DNA of 32,797 bases from Chitinophagales bacterium (GCA_947449695.1 CANFST010000036.1:1-32797), one strand, 5' to 3'. Positions 1 to 7,896 are shown, counted from the stretch's first letter. Program-made: numbers and translations. Notes: a model not told the origin generated them from the letters alone.

Positions 1-681
1 ACGATTGAACAATTCAGTGATTTAGGAAGTGGCTTTAATATTTCGTTGAAAGATTTGGATATACGTGGCGCTGGGAATTTGTTGGGAGGCGAACAAAGTG
101 GCTTCATTGCCGAAGTGGGTTTTGAAATGTATCATAAAATATTGGATGAAGCCATTCGTGAATTGAAAGAAACTGAATTCAAAGATTTGTTTGAAGATGT
201 AACTACAGATACCATTGCACCGAAATACGTGAAAGAGTGTGCTATTGATACCGATAATGAAATGCTGATTCCTGATGAATATGTGAACAGCATTAACGAA
301 CGACTTTCATTATATCGTCAGTTGGATGATTGTGAAAATGAAGAGCAATTGCAAACATTTTCCACACAATTAGCAGATAGATTTGGCCCATTGCCAGCGG
401 AAGTATTTGAATTGTTTGATGGTATTCGTTTGCGTTGGGTAGCTACTGATTGCGGCTTTGAACGATTGATTGTGAAAGATAAAATGATGCGTTGTTATTT
501 CTTAGGTGAACAACAAAGTAAGTTTTATGAATCACCCAAGTTTGCCAGCATCCTCAATTTCATTAATGCACAAGGCACACGATGCAGCCTGAAACAAACC
601 GACAAAAACTTAATTGTAAGCATTAAGCACATCAAAGATTTGAAAGAAGCCAAAGAGTTTTTGGAGAAGATGAATGGGTGA
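1..681 (+). CDS. mfd: Transcription-repair coupling factor Mfd, C-terminal part (5' truncated by window)
   Basis: Mfd is an ATP-driven DNA translocase that removes RNA polymerase stalled at DNA lesions and recruits UvrA for nucleotide excision repair. The reading frame is open from base 1, so the gene starts upstream and only the last 226 codons are present. The first residues contain the stretch DLDIRGAGNLLGGEQSG, the highly conserved end of the Mfd/RecG superfamily-2 helicase core, followed by the C-terminal TRCF domain (about residues 75-200 of this fragment), which includes the conserved INERLSLYRQL-type helix. The stop is TGA at 679-681. The next gene begins about 50 bp downstream after a short A/G-rich spacer, and no strong terminator is visible. 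Identification is secure from the motif; the N-terminal UvrB-like and RNAP-interaction domains lie outside the window. Confidence 0.96.
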   Translation, partial: TIEQFSDLGSGFNISLKDLDIRGAGNLLGGEQSGFIAEVGFEMYHKILDEAIRELKETEFKDLFEDVTTDTIAPKYVKECAIDTDNEMLIPDEYVNSINERLSLYRQLDDCENEEQLQTFSTQLADRFGPLPAEVFELFDGIRLRWVATDCGFERLIVKDKMMRCYFLGEQQSKFYESPKFASILNFINAQGTRCSLKQTDKNLIVSIKHIKDLKEAKEFLEKMNG

Positions 682-729
682 TTTGGAAATGAGGAAATTA
701 GAGGATGAGAAAATGAAAATACAATAACA
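682..729. repeat. Short A/G-rich degenerate intergenic repeat
   Basis: The spacer between mfd and the next gene is a purine-rich stretch with a loose 10-11 bp period (gatttggaaat, gaggaaattag, aggatgagaaa). A similar style of sequence occurs at 21106-21171. I recognise this only as a type of low-complexity spacer common in Bacteroidota; I see no promoter or hairpin in it. Confidence 0.35.
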
Positions 730-1841
730 ATGGAAAATAATTTAGTTACTTATTATTTAGGTGCTGGCGCAAGTGCTAATGCAATCCCAACGCTTGGTGA
801 AGCTTTTAAAGAAAGGTTTAAACTATTTGTAGAATTTGTTTCTGAATTTTCTAAACAAAATAAAATTTACGAATCTGAACTTTCTGAATTTTTGTCAATA
901 GCTAACGAAATATCAGAGAATTACACTCCAGATACTTTGGCAAAAAAAATGACCATAAATAGAGAGTTTAATAAACTGAGGAAAATAAAAAAAGTGTTAA
1001 CTGGTTATTTTTGTTTTGAACAGAATAGAATTGATGCGGAAGATTTATTTAGAATTGGTCCTGAAGGATTAAGTAAAATAGATAACTATAAAACGTTGAA
1101 CACAATTGTTGATGGACGCTATTCGCCTTATTTATCAGCAATTCTTGACCAAAATAATTCCCAATTTCATTTACCAGAGAATTTAAGAATAGTTAGTTGG
1201 AATTATGATTTTCAGCTTGAAAGGGCTTATTTTGAATTGACTGGTGAAAATGGATTACATAGCATAAATTCATTAGGCTAAATGGAATTGCGAATTTTGA
1301 TAGTGAAGAATATTCTTTAAGTTCAATGGTATCAAATATGAATTATGTTTCTGAAATCCCAAATAGTGGTAATAAAAATATTTTGAGCCAATTATTAAAT
1401 GTTATTACAAATGAAAAAATTGAATCAAAAATAAAATTTGCTTGGGAATTTCAGGGTAATTCTCAAGTTAAAAAGGCAATTGATTGTTTTAAAAATTCAA
1501 CTTCAATAGTTGTAATAGGTTACAGCTTTCCATACTATAATAGAGCAATTGATTTTCAAATTTGGGATGAATTATTTAGTAATAGTGACATAAAAACAAT
1601 CTATTTGCAATACCCCGATAAAGTTGAGTGTGAAAAAATTGAAAGAAGAATTAGATTGATGCTCAAAGATTATGATTATAAAATACCCAGTTATGATTAT
1701 CCCCCTCAAGGATTAAAAACTAACTACTCTGATAAAACAAGGTTAGACCAAATTTTAGAGTTTGAGCATATTTATAAAGATGAACTTTTTTACATTCCTG
1801 ATACTTTAATAACGAATCAAAAACCAAAGTATATCAAATAA
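730..1841 (+). pseudogene. SIR2-like domain protein, interrupted by a frameshift
   Basis: Two consecutive reading frames together make one SIR2-like protein of about 370 residues. The first (730-1281, frame 1) starts at ATG and carries the Rossmann-type glycine motif GAGAS at residues 11-15 and a SWNYDFQLE motif near residue 155. It ends prematurely at TAA 1279-1281. The second frame (frame 3) is open from 1263, after a TAG at 1260-1262, and continues as RLNGIANFD, matching the K-L-(H/N)-G position of SIR2-like domains, then VVIGYSFPYYNRAID, the G-Y-S-x-P motif, to the stop at 1841. The break must therefore lie within about 1263-1281. Known SIR2-like proteins bind or cleave NAD+, and several act in anti-phage defence; that role here is inference, since no partner gene is adjacent. 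It is either a pseudogene or an assembly/sequencing error. An internal ATG at 1326 could start only a C-terminal fragment. Confidence 0.75.
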
Positions 1842-1937
1842 CTTTCTCACATCTAAGGTATAAGAAGCCTCAATTCTACCGTTTAACCCCTGTTTTCCCT
1901 CATTTTCCTGCTTTTTATAATCCTGTTTGTTGTAAAC

Positions 1938-2216
1938 ATGATTATAGTTGCGGTAAACATAATCAACAATAACATTTTTGTAATCATCATTAAGGCAAAG
2001 ATGATTATGATTGAAGCAATGTTGATTATGATTGCTTTAATGATGATTATGTTTATCATTTTTATAATTATGATTGCCGCAATAATGATTATGATTGAGG
2101 CAATGTTGTTCATGTTTGTCATTTTTATGATTATGATTAAGGCAATAATGATTATGATTACCATTTTTATAATCATGATTACCATAAACATGAACAATAA
2201 AATCATTTTTATAATC
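1938..2216. repeat. Mosaic tandem repeat array of 15-, 21- and 27-bp units
   Basis: Thirteen contiguous imperfect units fill exactly 279 bp. Read on the plus strand most begin atgatt. The order of unit lengths is 21-27-15-21-21-27-15-21-27-15-27-15-27. The 15-mers look like atgattaaggcaata, the 21-mers begin atgattatgattgaggcaat, and the 27-mers end in catttttataatc or a close variant. Lengths differ by steps of 6 and all are multiples of 3, so frames stay open on both strands. The predicted products (Ile/Met-rich or His/Asn-rich) have no domain character and are treated as by-products. The array fills most of the gene-free stretch 1842-2369. Flanking DNA at 1885-1935 looks like degenerate further units (ttataatcctg). 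Confidence 0.8.
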
Positions 2217-2303
2217 AACAAAAAAGAAAAGTGGAAGCAGGATGCTGTTTTTAACCACTCACAATTCTTTAACTTTTTGTTCTGTTAATCTTAACAAAGC
2301 GTT

Positions 2304-2335
2304 TTTGGTGGGTTTTAAATACCCCTTTAGTTTTG
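2304..2335 (+). promoter_or_regulatory. Bacteroidota-type promoter for the DUF1573 gene
   Basis: TTTG at 2304-2307, a 20-bp spacer, then TAGTTTTG at 2328-2335. This is a full match to the -33/-7 pattern TTTG-N19-21-TAnnTTTG used by the Bacteroidota primary sigma factor. It predicts transcription starting near 2341 and a leader of about 30 nt before the ATG at 2370. Confidence 0.65.
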
Positions 2336-2369
2336 AGTAAATTAATTTTTTAACCAAAACAAATTTATT

Positions 2370-2834
2370 ATGAGAAAGACTTTTTTATCTGTTATCGCTT
2401 TGTTGTGCTTGTTTTCAACTGAAAAACTTTTAGCACAAAACACCACCACACCTGCCAACCCCAATGCCCCCGAAATTAAGTTTGTAACTGTGAAACACGA
2501 TTTTGGCAACATCAAAGAGGGCGAAAAAGCTGTTTTTGAATTTGAGTTTACCAACACTGGTCATGAGCCATTGATTATTCAGTCGGCGCAGCCATCATGC
2601 AGTTGCACTGCATCGCATGTACCTAAAGAACCTGTATTGCCTGGCAAATCAGAAAAGATTACTGCCGAATATGGCACACAAGGCAGAGTTGGGGCTTTTA
2701 CTAAAACAATTAATGTAAGCTCTAATGCCAGCACACCAAGTGTTATGCTGACTATTACAGGCACAGTGCAGGCTGCAACCGTTACACCTTCATTGGATAA
2801 GAATCAGAATACGATGAGTGAACAGAAGAAATAA
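2370..2834 (+). CDS. DUF1573 domain secreted protein
   Basis: A 154-residue exported protein. Residues 1-22 form a signal peptide (basic MRK start, hydrophobic core, cleavage likely after LLAQ). Residues about 34-135 match DUF1573, an immunoglobulin-like beta-sandwich frequent in Bacteroidota: HDFGNIKEGE, FEFTNTGHEPLII, the SCSCTASHVP cysteine pair and PGKSEKITAEY. The C-terminal 20 residues are polar and look disordered. The molecular role of DUF1573 proteins is not established; they are thought to be periplasmic or surface proteins. The gene is monocistronic: it has its own consensus promoter at 2304-2335 and a hairpin terminator directly downstream (2851-2887). The start is fixed by the signal peptide and the promoter position. 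Confidence 0.88.
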   Translation: MRKTFLSVIALLCLFSTEKLLAQNTTTPANPNAPEIKFVTVKHDFGNIKEGEKAVFEFEFTNTGHEPLIIQSAQPSCSCTASHVPKEPVLPGKSEKITAEYGTQGRVGAFTKTINVSSNASTPSVMLTITGTVQAATVTPSLDKNQNTMSEQKK

Positions 2835-2850
2835 AGCAACCAATTTTTTG

Positions 2851-2887
2851 AAAAAGCGGCATGGGAAAAACCTTTGCCGCTTTTTTT
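2851..2887 (+). terminator. Intrinsic terminator after the DUF1573 gene
   Basis: The arm aaaaagcggca (2851-2861) pairs with tgccgcttttt (2875-2885) across a 13-nt loop, and the T run continues to 2887. The hairpin core is nearly identical to the terminator at 5606-5640. Confidence 0.8.
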
Positions 2888-2915
2888 ATGTGACGGAAAT
2901 ATTTTTGACTTATTT

Positions 2916-2946
2916 TTTGCTGTTTGCTTTTTAATGGTTAAGTTTA
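2916..2946 (+). promoter_or_regulatory. Probable promoter of the PKD-repeat gene
   Basis: TTTG at 2916-2919, a 19-bp spacer, then TAAGTTTA at 2939-2946, which is one mismatch from TAnnTTTG. It lies 24 bp before the ATG at 2971, giving a short leader. Confidence 0.5.
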
Positions 2947-2970
2947 CGACAATCTTAAACAAAATTTACC

Positions 2971-5574
2971 ATGCAAAACTTTACAAAAGTATTTTTTTCT
3001 CTCTTTTTAACACTCTTATTGTCTTTTGCATTGGCATTACAAACCAAGGCTGTAAACTGTAATGCACATTTTATTCATTACCCGAATACGCACAACCCTG
3101 ATAGTGTTCATTTCTATCCAACGGTTACTACGGGTACTTCTTACTATTGGAATTTTGGTGATGGAAGTCCAACAGCTACTTCAACAAGCCCATGGCATTT
3201 GTATGCTGCCGCAGGTACTTACTATGTTTGCCTTTACATTAATGATTCAGGTACAGTTTGCACTTGGTGTGATAGTGTAAAGGTTACTGGTCATACGTTA
3301 ACACATCCATGCAATGCCGCATTTTCACATTACGCTTTGTCAAATCCGGATAGTGTTCATTTTTTTCCGGCAATTACCTCTAACTTTCCGCAATCATGGA
3401 ATTTTGGTGATGGCTCGGCTGTAAGTACTGCTTCAACGCCCTGGCATTTGTATGCTGCTTTAGGTACTTATGTAGTATGTCATACTGTAAATGATTCAGG
3501 TACTTATTGCACTTCATGCGATACGATAACAATTGTTGCGGTTAACTGTAATTCGCATTTTACGCATGCCCCCAACACACATAATGCAGATAGCATCTAT
3601 TTTTATCCAGCTGTTACCAATGCTGTATCTTATTACTGGAGTTTTGGTGATGGTTCACTTTCATCAACGGCTACTGCACCTTGGCATCTATATGCGCACA
3701 GTGGCACCTATCATGTTTGTTTGTATGTAAATGATTCAGGCACAATGTGCACTTGGTGCGATAGTGTGAAAGTGCTAGGTAATGCAGTACATTGCAATGC
3801 TCATTTTGTGCATTATCCAAATACACACAATACTGATAGTATTCATTTCTACCCGAACATTACCACTGGAACATCTTATTACTGGAGTTTTGGTGATGGC
3901 AGTACTTCATCAACGGCAACCAGCCCCTGGCATCAGTATGCACATAGTGGCACTTATTACGCTTGCTTATACATCAATGATTCAGGCACCACTTGCTCAT
4001 GGTGCGATAGTGTTAAAGTGATTGGGAATAATACAGTGCATTGTAATGCTCATTTTGTACATTATCCAAATACACACAATGCTGATAGTATTCATTTCTA
4101 TCCGAACATCACTACAGGAACATCCTATTACTGGAGTTTTGGTGATGGCACAACTTCATCAACAGCAACCAGTCCTTGGCATCAATATGCGCATAGTGGT
4201 ACTTATTATGCTTGCTTATACATCAATGATTCAGGCACCACTTGTTCATGGTGCGATAGTGTTAAAGTGTCAGGAACTATAAATTGTAATGCTCAATTTG
4301 TTCATTATCCAAACACCCACAACGCTGATAGCATTCATTTTTATCCTACCACCACTTCTGGAAGTTATTATTACTGGAATTTTGGTGATGGCACTAACTC
4401 AACGGGCATTGCTCCTTGGCATTTATATGCTCCAGGTACCTATGTTGCTTGTTTAACAATTAATACTGGTGGTGCTTATTGTACGCAATGCGATACTATT
4501 GTGGTTACAGGTTCACAGTTGCCGTGCAATGCTCATTTTACACATTACTCATTAACCAGCAATACTGATAGTATTCATTTTGTTCCATCAGTTACAGGCA
4601 CTAATACTTATTATTGGAATTTTGGTGATGGCACTCATTCAACAAACCATGATCCATGGCATACTTACAGCACACCTGGTCATTATTATGTTTGCTTGTA
4701 TGTGAATGGCACATCATGTCATTGGTGCGATAGTGTAATCATCAATGCCATTACACCACCTTGTAATACCCACTTTTCACACTATACTTTAAATAATCAA
4801 GATAGTGTTCATTTCTATCCAACAGGTACCACAGCAGCTTCTTACTATTGGAGTTTTGGTGATGGAACAACATCTGCTTCACAATATCCTTGGCATCAAT
4901 ATGCAGCGGCAGGCAGATATTATGTATGTATGAGAGCTACAACAGGCGCAGCCTATTGTTACTGGTGTGATAGTGTTACTGTGGTTGGTAATCCACCGCC
5001 ACCATGTAATTCAAACTATGCTTATTATTGTTTAGGCAACCCTGATAGTTTGCATTTCTATGCTTACAGTGGTGTCGGCACTAATTACTGGGATTTTGGT
5101 GATGGAACAACTTCAACATCTCAGTATCCTTGGCATTATTACACTACCTTAGGCACTTATAATGTTTGTCATACCACCAACAATAATGGTGTTTATTGCA
5201 CTTCGTGCGATAGTGTTACATTAGGTGGCACTTACTATGTTTTCTATCGAATTAATGCAGGCACTAGTGGCGATACTTTCCAGTTTGCACCTTCATCAGC
5301 CACTGGTATTAATGCGGTGATGCAGAATTATGGCATGGTAAAACTTTATCCGAATCCTTCTAACGAAAAGGTTACTATTGCTATCAGCAATTTATCAAAC
5401 ACAGCAAACATCAGGCTTTATGATAGTTATGGCAGAACTGTTTATGCAATGGATAATTTAATAGATGGTAATTTTACTATCAATACAAAAAATTTATTGG
5501 CAGGAAATTATTTTTATCTTATTAATTCCAATAACCAGATTATTGCTAAAGGGCAATTCATGATAGCTCATTAG
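2971..5574 (+). CDS. Nine-repeat PKD surface protein with T9SS type A sorting domain
   Basis: An 867-residue secreted protein. Residues 1-27 are a signal peptide (hydrophobic core TLLLSFALAL). From Cys30 there are nine consecutive repeats of about 80 residues. Each starts with a CNAHF-type motif and has the PKD signature YYW-FGDG, a PWHxYA segment, a YYVCLY strand and a CxxCDSVxV end, so four cysteines recur per repeat. Histidine is unusually frequent (for example HYPNTHN, HFYP, PWH). Repeats 4 and 5 (3793-4041 and 4042-4284) are almost identical. From about residue 789 (VKLYPNPSNEKV) to the end is a T9SS type A sorting domain, which routes the protein through the outer membrane to the cell surface. 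PKD folds usually serve in adhesion or as spacers; the ligand is unknown. The gene stands alone between two terminators. Confidence 0.92.
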   Translation: MQNFTKVFFSLFLTLLLSFALALQTKAVNCNAHFIHYPNTHNPDSVHFYPTVTTGTSYYWNFGDGSPTATSTSPWHLYAAAGTYYVCLYINDSGTVCTWCDSVKVTGHTLTHPCNAAFSHYALSNPDSVHFFPAITSNFPQSWNFGDGSAVSTASTPWHLYAALGTYVVCHTVNDSGTYCTSCDTITIVAVNCNSHFTHAPNTHNADSIYFYPAVTNAVSYYWSFGDGSLSSTATAPWHLYAHSGTYHVCLYVNDSGTMCTWCDSVKVLGNAVHCNAHFVHYPNTHNTDSIHFYPNITTGTSYYWSFGDGSTSSTATSPWHQYAHSGTYYACLYINDSGTTCSWCDSVKVIGNNTVHCNAHFVHYPNTHNADSIHFYPNITTGTSYYWSFGDGTTSSTATSPWHQYAHSGTYYACLYINDSGTTCSWCDSVKVSGTINCNAQFVHYPNTHNADSIHFYPTTTSGSYYYWNFGDGTNSTGIAPWHLYAPGTYVACLTINTGGAYCTQCDTIVVTGSQLPCNAHFTHYSLTSNTDSIHFVPSVTGTNTYYWNFGDGTHSTNHDPWHTYSTPGHYYVCLYVNGTSCHWCDSVIINAITPPCNTHFSHYTLNNQDSVHFYPTGTTAASYYWSFGDGTTSASQYPWHQYAAAGRYYVCMRATTGAAYCYWCDSVTVVGNPPPPCNSNYAYYCLGNPDSLHFYAYSGVGTNYWDFGDGTTSTSQYPWHYYTTLGTYNVCHTTNNNGVYCTSCDSVTLGGTYYVFYRINAGTSGDTFQFAPSSATGINAVMQNYGMVKLYPNPSNEKVTIAISNLSNTANIRLYDSYGRTVYAMDNLIDGNFTINTKNLLAGNYFYLINSNNQIIAKGQFMIAH
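3793..4284 (+). repeat. Near-identical tandem PKD units 4 and 5
   Basis: Two in-frame units of 249 and 243 bp. In the aligned domain cores I count 15 synonymous codon differences and only two amino-acid changes (Thr/Ala in NTD/NAD and Ser/Thr after FGDG). They are the closest pair among the nine repeats, consistent with a unit duplication or gene conversion followed by selection on the protein. Confidence 0.8.
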
Positions 5575-5605
5575 TATTCTTTTAAATAACAGTACTCTTT
5601 TTACA

Positions 5606-5640
5606 AAAAGCGGCAAGGGAAAAACCTTTGCCGTTTTTTT
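5606..5640. terminator. Bidirectional intrinsic terminator between converging genes
   Basis: The arm cggcaaggg (5611-5619) pairs with cctttgccg (5625-5633) with one G-U pair. The hairpin is flanked by an A run on the left and a T run on the right, so it can act in both directions. It sits between the PKD gene (plus) and the DUF1571 gene (minus), and its core repeats the terminator at 2851-2887. Confidence 0.75.
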
Positions 5641-5665
5641 TTATAAAAAATAAATTTTGAAAAAA

Positions 5666-6532
5666 TCAAAACCCATACTCTTTAAATGCACTGGTAAATT
5701 CATCGGGTTTGTAATTAGGATTGACAACAAGTTGCGAAAATTCATATTGCTCAAACAAACCTTTGTCGTCATAAATCTGCTGGAAGATAGGGTAGTAGCT
5801 CTGCTGGCTGATATACAGTATAGTCGTTTTAGCATATGATGAAGGTACTTTCAATTTTCTGCTGCCCAAATCTTCATCGAAATATTTAATACCATTATTC
5901 AATTCTAAAATTGAATATTCGGGAATCAAGAGTTTTTTGCAAATTGAAAATATGGTTTCGCCAGGTTTTGATTGATAAGTGGTAAAAGTAAAATTGGGGT
6001 CTATCACCACCATTTTATAACATTTCACATTGTTCCAAACCACTTCACCCTCATATTTAAAAATGCTTTCAAACTTTTTCATTGCCAATGCTTTTTTGTG
6101 AGCATCGGTAAGAATATTGTAAATAGTTCCAAAGCCTGTGCAAAGTAAAGTATGATGTTGGTTTTTAGCCATAGTAGAACCAAAAGGGGAGAAGTCGAGA
6201 TTTGGAATATACTTACCTGCATTCACCAGCACTTTATTTTTTCGTTCACCTTCTGCATACAGCAATTCAGTACCAGCATTATCACCAGAAAGCACTTTTG
6301 AATAAATACAATGCGGCTTTACTTTCAGTTTTGAAAACATATCGTTTGCTTTCATGCCTCCATTATCTTTCAGGCGTTCAATGCTATGCATTTTAAATTG
6401 AACACCTTTATAACTGCCCAATTCTTTCAGCATTTTTTCAATAATTAATTGCGATGAAATTTCATGTTTCTCAACCGAATTGGCTGACAAAAACAATAAA
6501 GCAGTAAACAATAGCAAACTTGCTAGTTTCAT
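5666..6532 (-). CDS. DUF1571 family exported protein with inserted LysM domain
   Basis: A 288-residue protein starting at the ATG whose complement is at 6530-6532 (MKLASLLLFTALLFLSANS, a signal peptide); the frame also opens at an upstream TTG, which I consider less likely. The body matches the DUF1571 family of Bacteroidota envelope proteins (VWNNVKCYKMVVIDPNF, and near the end QSYYPIFQQIYDDKGLFE). Between these halves, about residues 185-240, is a LysM-like module (KPGETIFSICKKLLIPEYSI followed by LELNNG), which in other proteins binds peptidoglycan. This suggests a periplasmic wall-associated protein; the biochemical role of DUF1571 is not established. It lies 117 bp downstream of rlmI on the same strand and is ended by the bidirectional hairpin at 5606-5640. 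The LysM call is good, the function open. Confidence 0.8.
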   Translation of the reverse strand: MKLASLLLFTALLFLSANSVEKHEISSQLIIEKMLKELGSYKGVQFKMHSIERLKDNGGMKANDMFSKLKVKPHCIYSKVLSGDNAGTELLYAEGERKNKVLVNAGKYIPNLDFSPFGSTMAKNQHHTLLCTGFGTIYNILTDAHKKALAMKKFESIFKYEGEVVWNNVKCYKMVVIDPNFTFTTYQSKPGETIFSICKKLLIPEYSILELNNGIKYFDEDLGSRKLKVPSSYAKTTILYISQQSYYPIFQQIYDDKGLFEQYEFSQLVVNPNYKPDEFTSAFKEYGF

Positions 6533-6649
6533 TGATTGAATCAAGATGATTGTAAATAATTATTATTGCAAATTATTATTCTTTAAATAAATTTCCAACA
6601 TCCAAACAAAACAATTTAAAAACATATTCTTGCTTGAATCAAAATTGTG

Positions 6650-7819
6650 TTAAAGCACTTGCAAAATAGCACACTTCAAATAATGTGTTTCAGGGATATT
6701 CCAAATCAATGGATGATCAGGTGATTGAGCATTATAAGCAACCTGACGTAAAATTCGTTTGGCATCTCCGGCAGCATCTGCGATTACATTTTTAAATTCT
6801 TCACTATAAATAAAATGACTGCAACTACTTGTAACCAAATAACCACCAGGTTTTACCAATTGGATACCTCTTAAATTAATTTCTTTATATCCTTTTGTAG
6901 CGGCTGCTAAATTTTTTCTGCTTTTTGTAAATGCAGGTGGGTCGAGCATTACAATATCATATTGTTTTTTTTCGGCACAACGTTTTTTCAATTCATCAAA
7001 AACATTTACCGCCGAAAATTTAAACTGTTCAAAATTATTAAGTTTAGCATTAGCCTTACATTCGTTAATGGCATCAGCAGAAATATCCATGGCTTCTACT
7101 TCGGCAGCACCAAATTTTGTTGCATACATGCCAAATGAACCAGTATAACAGCAAGCATCTAGAACAGAAGCATTTTTAACAAATGGTTGTAATGCAAGTC
7201 GGTTGTGGCGTTGGTCATGAAAAAAACCTGTTTTTTGTCCTTTAGCCACATCTACCCAAAATTTTATTCCATCCTGATTCATGATGAAACGAGTATCAAA
7301 CTTTGCTTTTAAAAATCCTGTTTGCTGTTGCATGCCTTCTAACTCTCTTACAGATGCATCATTGCGTTCGTAAATTTTTTCGGTATTGAATATTTCACTT
7401 AAAATGTTGACGATACTTGTTTTCCATTTATCAATACCCAATGAAAGAGTTTGGATTACAATCACATCTTCAAATTTATCAACTACTAAAGCTGGCAATC
7501 CATCTGCTTCACCAAACACAACTCTGCAATTTTTTTGATAACCTATGTATTGACGGTAAGCCCATGCTTCATTTAATCTTCTTCGGAAGAAATTCTCGTC
7601 AATTGATTCATCTCGGTTTCTGCTCAATAATCGAACAATTATTTGTGATTTATCATTGATATAACCTTTTCCTAAAAAATGCTGATGTGCATCGAACACC
7701 TCAACTATATCGCCATTGGTATATTCACCTTCAGTTTTTCCAATTTCGTTAGCATAAACCCAAGGATGCCCACCTGCAATCCTACCTTGCTTTTTGGCCT
7801 GAAGAATAATTTTTGACAT
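6650..7819 (-). CDS. rlmI: RlmI-type class I rRNA (cytosine-C5) methyltransferase
   Basis: A 389-residue SAM-dependent methyltransferase of the RlmI/RlmK-like family; E. coli RlmI makes m5C1962 in 23S rRNA. Residues 1-75 form the PUA RNA-binding domain (GRIAGGHPWVYANEI), followed by the linker domain (VFGEADGLPALVVDKF). The Rossmann methyltransferase domain has motif I VLDACCYTGSFG at about 219-230, KTGFFHDQR just before it, motif IV DPPAF at about 293-297, and the likely catalytic cysteine in SSCSH at about 333. I chose the start MSKIILQAKK because an upstream in-frame ATG (7841-7843) lies beyond the predicted -7 promoter element at 7832-7839. The substrate position is inferred from the family. 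Divergently transcribed from the M1 peptidase gene. Confidence 0.9.
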   Translation of the reverse strand: MSKIILQAKKQGRIAGGHPWVYANEIGKTEGEYTNGDIVEVFDAHQHFLGKGYINDKSQIIVRLLSRNRDESIDENFFRRRLNEAWAYRQYIGYQKNCRVVFGEADGLPALVVDKFEDVIVIQTLSLGIDKWKTSIVNILSEIFNTEKIYERNDASVRELEGMQQQTGFLKAKFDTRFIMNQDGIKFWVDVAKGQKTGFFHDQRHNRLALQPFVKNASVLDACCYTGSFGMYATKFGAAEVEAMDISADAINECKANAKLNNFEQFKFSAVNVFDELKKRCAEKKQYDIVMLDPPAFTKSRKNLAAATKGYKEINLRGIQLVKPGGYLVTSSCSHFIYSEEFKNVIADAAGDAKRILRQVAYNAQSPDHPLIWNIPETHYLKCAILQVL

Positions 7820-7831
7820 ACATTTTTTTTG

Positions 7832-7839
7832 CAAAGGTA
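7832..7839 (-). promoter_or_regulatory. -7 element for rlmI
   Basis: On the minus strand TACCTTTG matches TAnnTTTG exactly and sits 12 bp upstream of the chosen ATG, implying a very short leader. No TTTG at the proper -33 distance is seen. Confidence 0.45.
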
Positions 7840-7888
7840 GCAAACAAAAAATCTATTCAGTTTGAAATGCAATTTCCTTTTCATCAAT

Positions 7889-7896
7889 TACATTTG
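7889..7896 (+). promoter_or_regulatory. -7 element for the M1 peptidase gene
   Basis: TACATTTG matches TAnnTTTG exactly, 19 bp before the ATG at 7916. A TTTG at 7861-7864 is present, but the spacer is 24 bp, longer than the usual 19-21. Confidence 0.4.

Noticed and set aside
1263-1281. Programmed -1 frameshift in the SIR2-like gene
   Set aside because: No X-XXY-YYZ slippery heptamer, upstream SD-like element or clear downstream structure occurs in the overlap. Mutation or a sequencing error is simpler.
2037-2258. His/Asn-rich reading frame on the minus strand of the repeat array, looking like a metal-binding peptide
   Set aside because: All array units are multiples of three, so several frames are open on both strands. 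The composition follows from the repeated hexamers, and there is no promoter or start context that favours this frame.
3058-5230. CRISPR-like array because of regular repeats
   Set aside because: The periodicity of about 245 bp is in-frame and encodes PKD domains inside one open gene; there are no short direct repeats with unique spacers. The 1938-2216 array also has no spacers.
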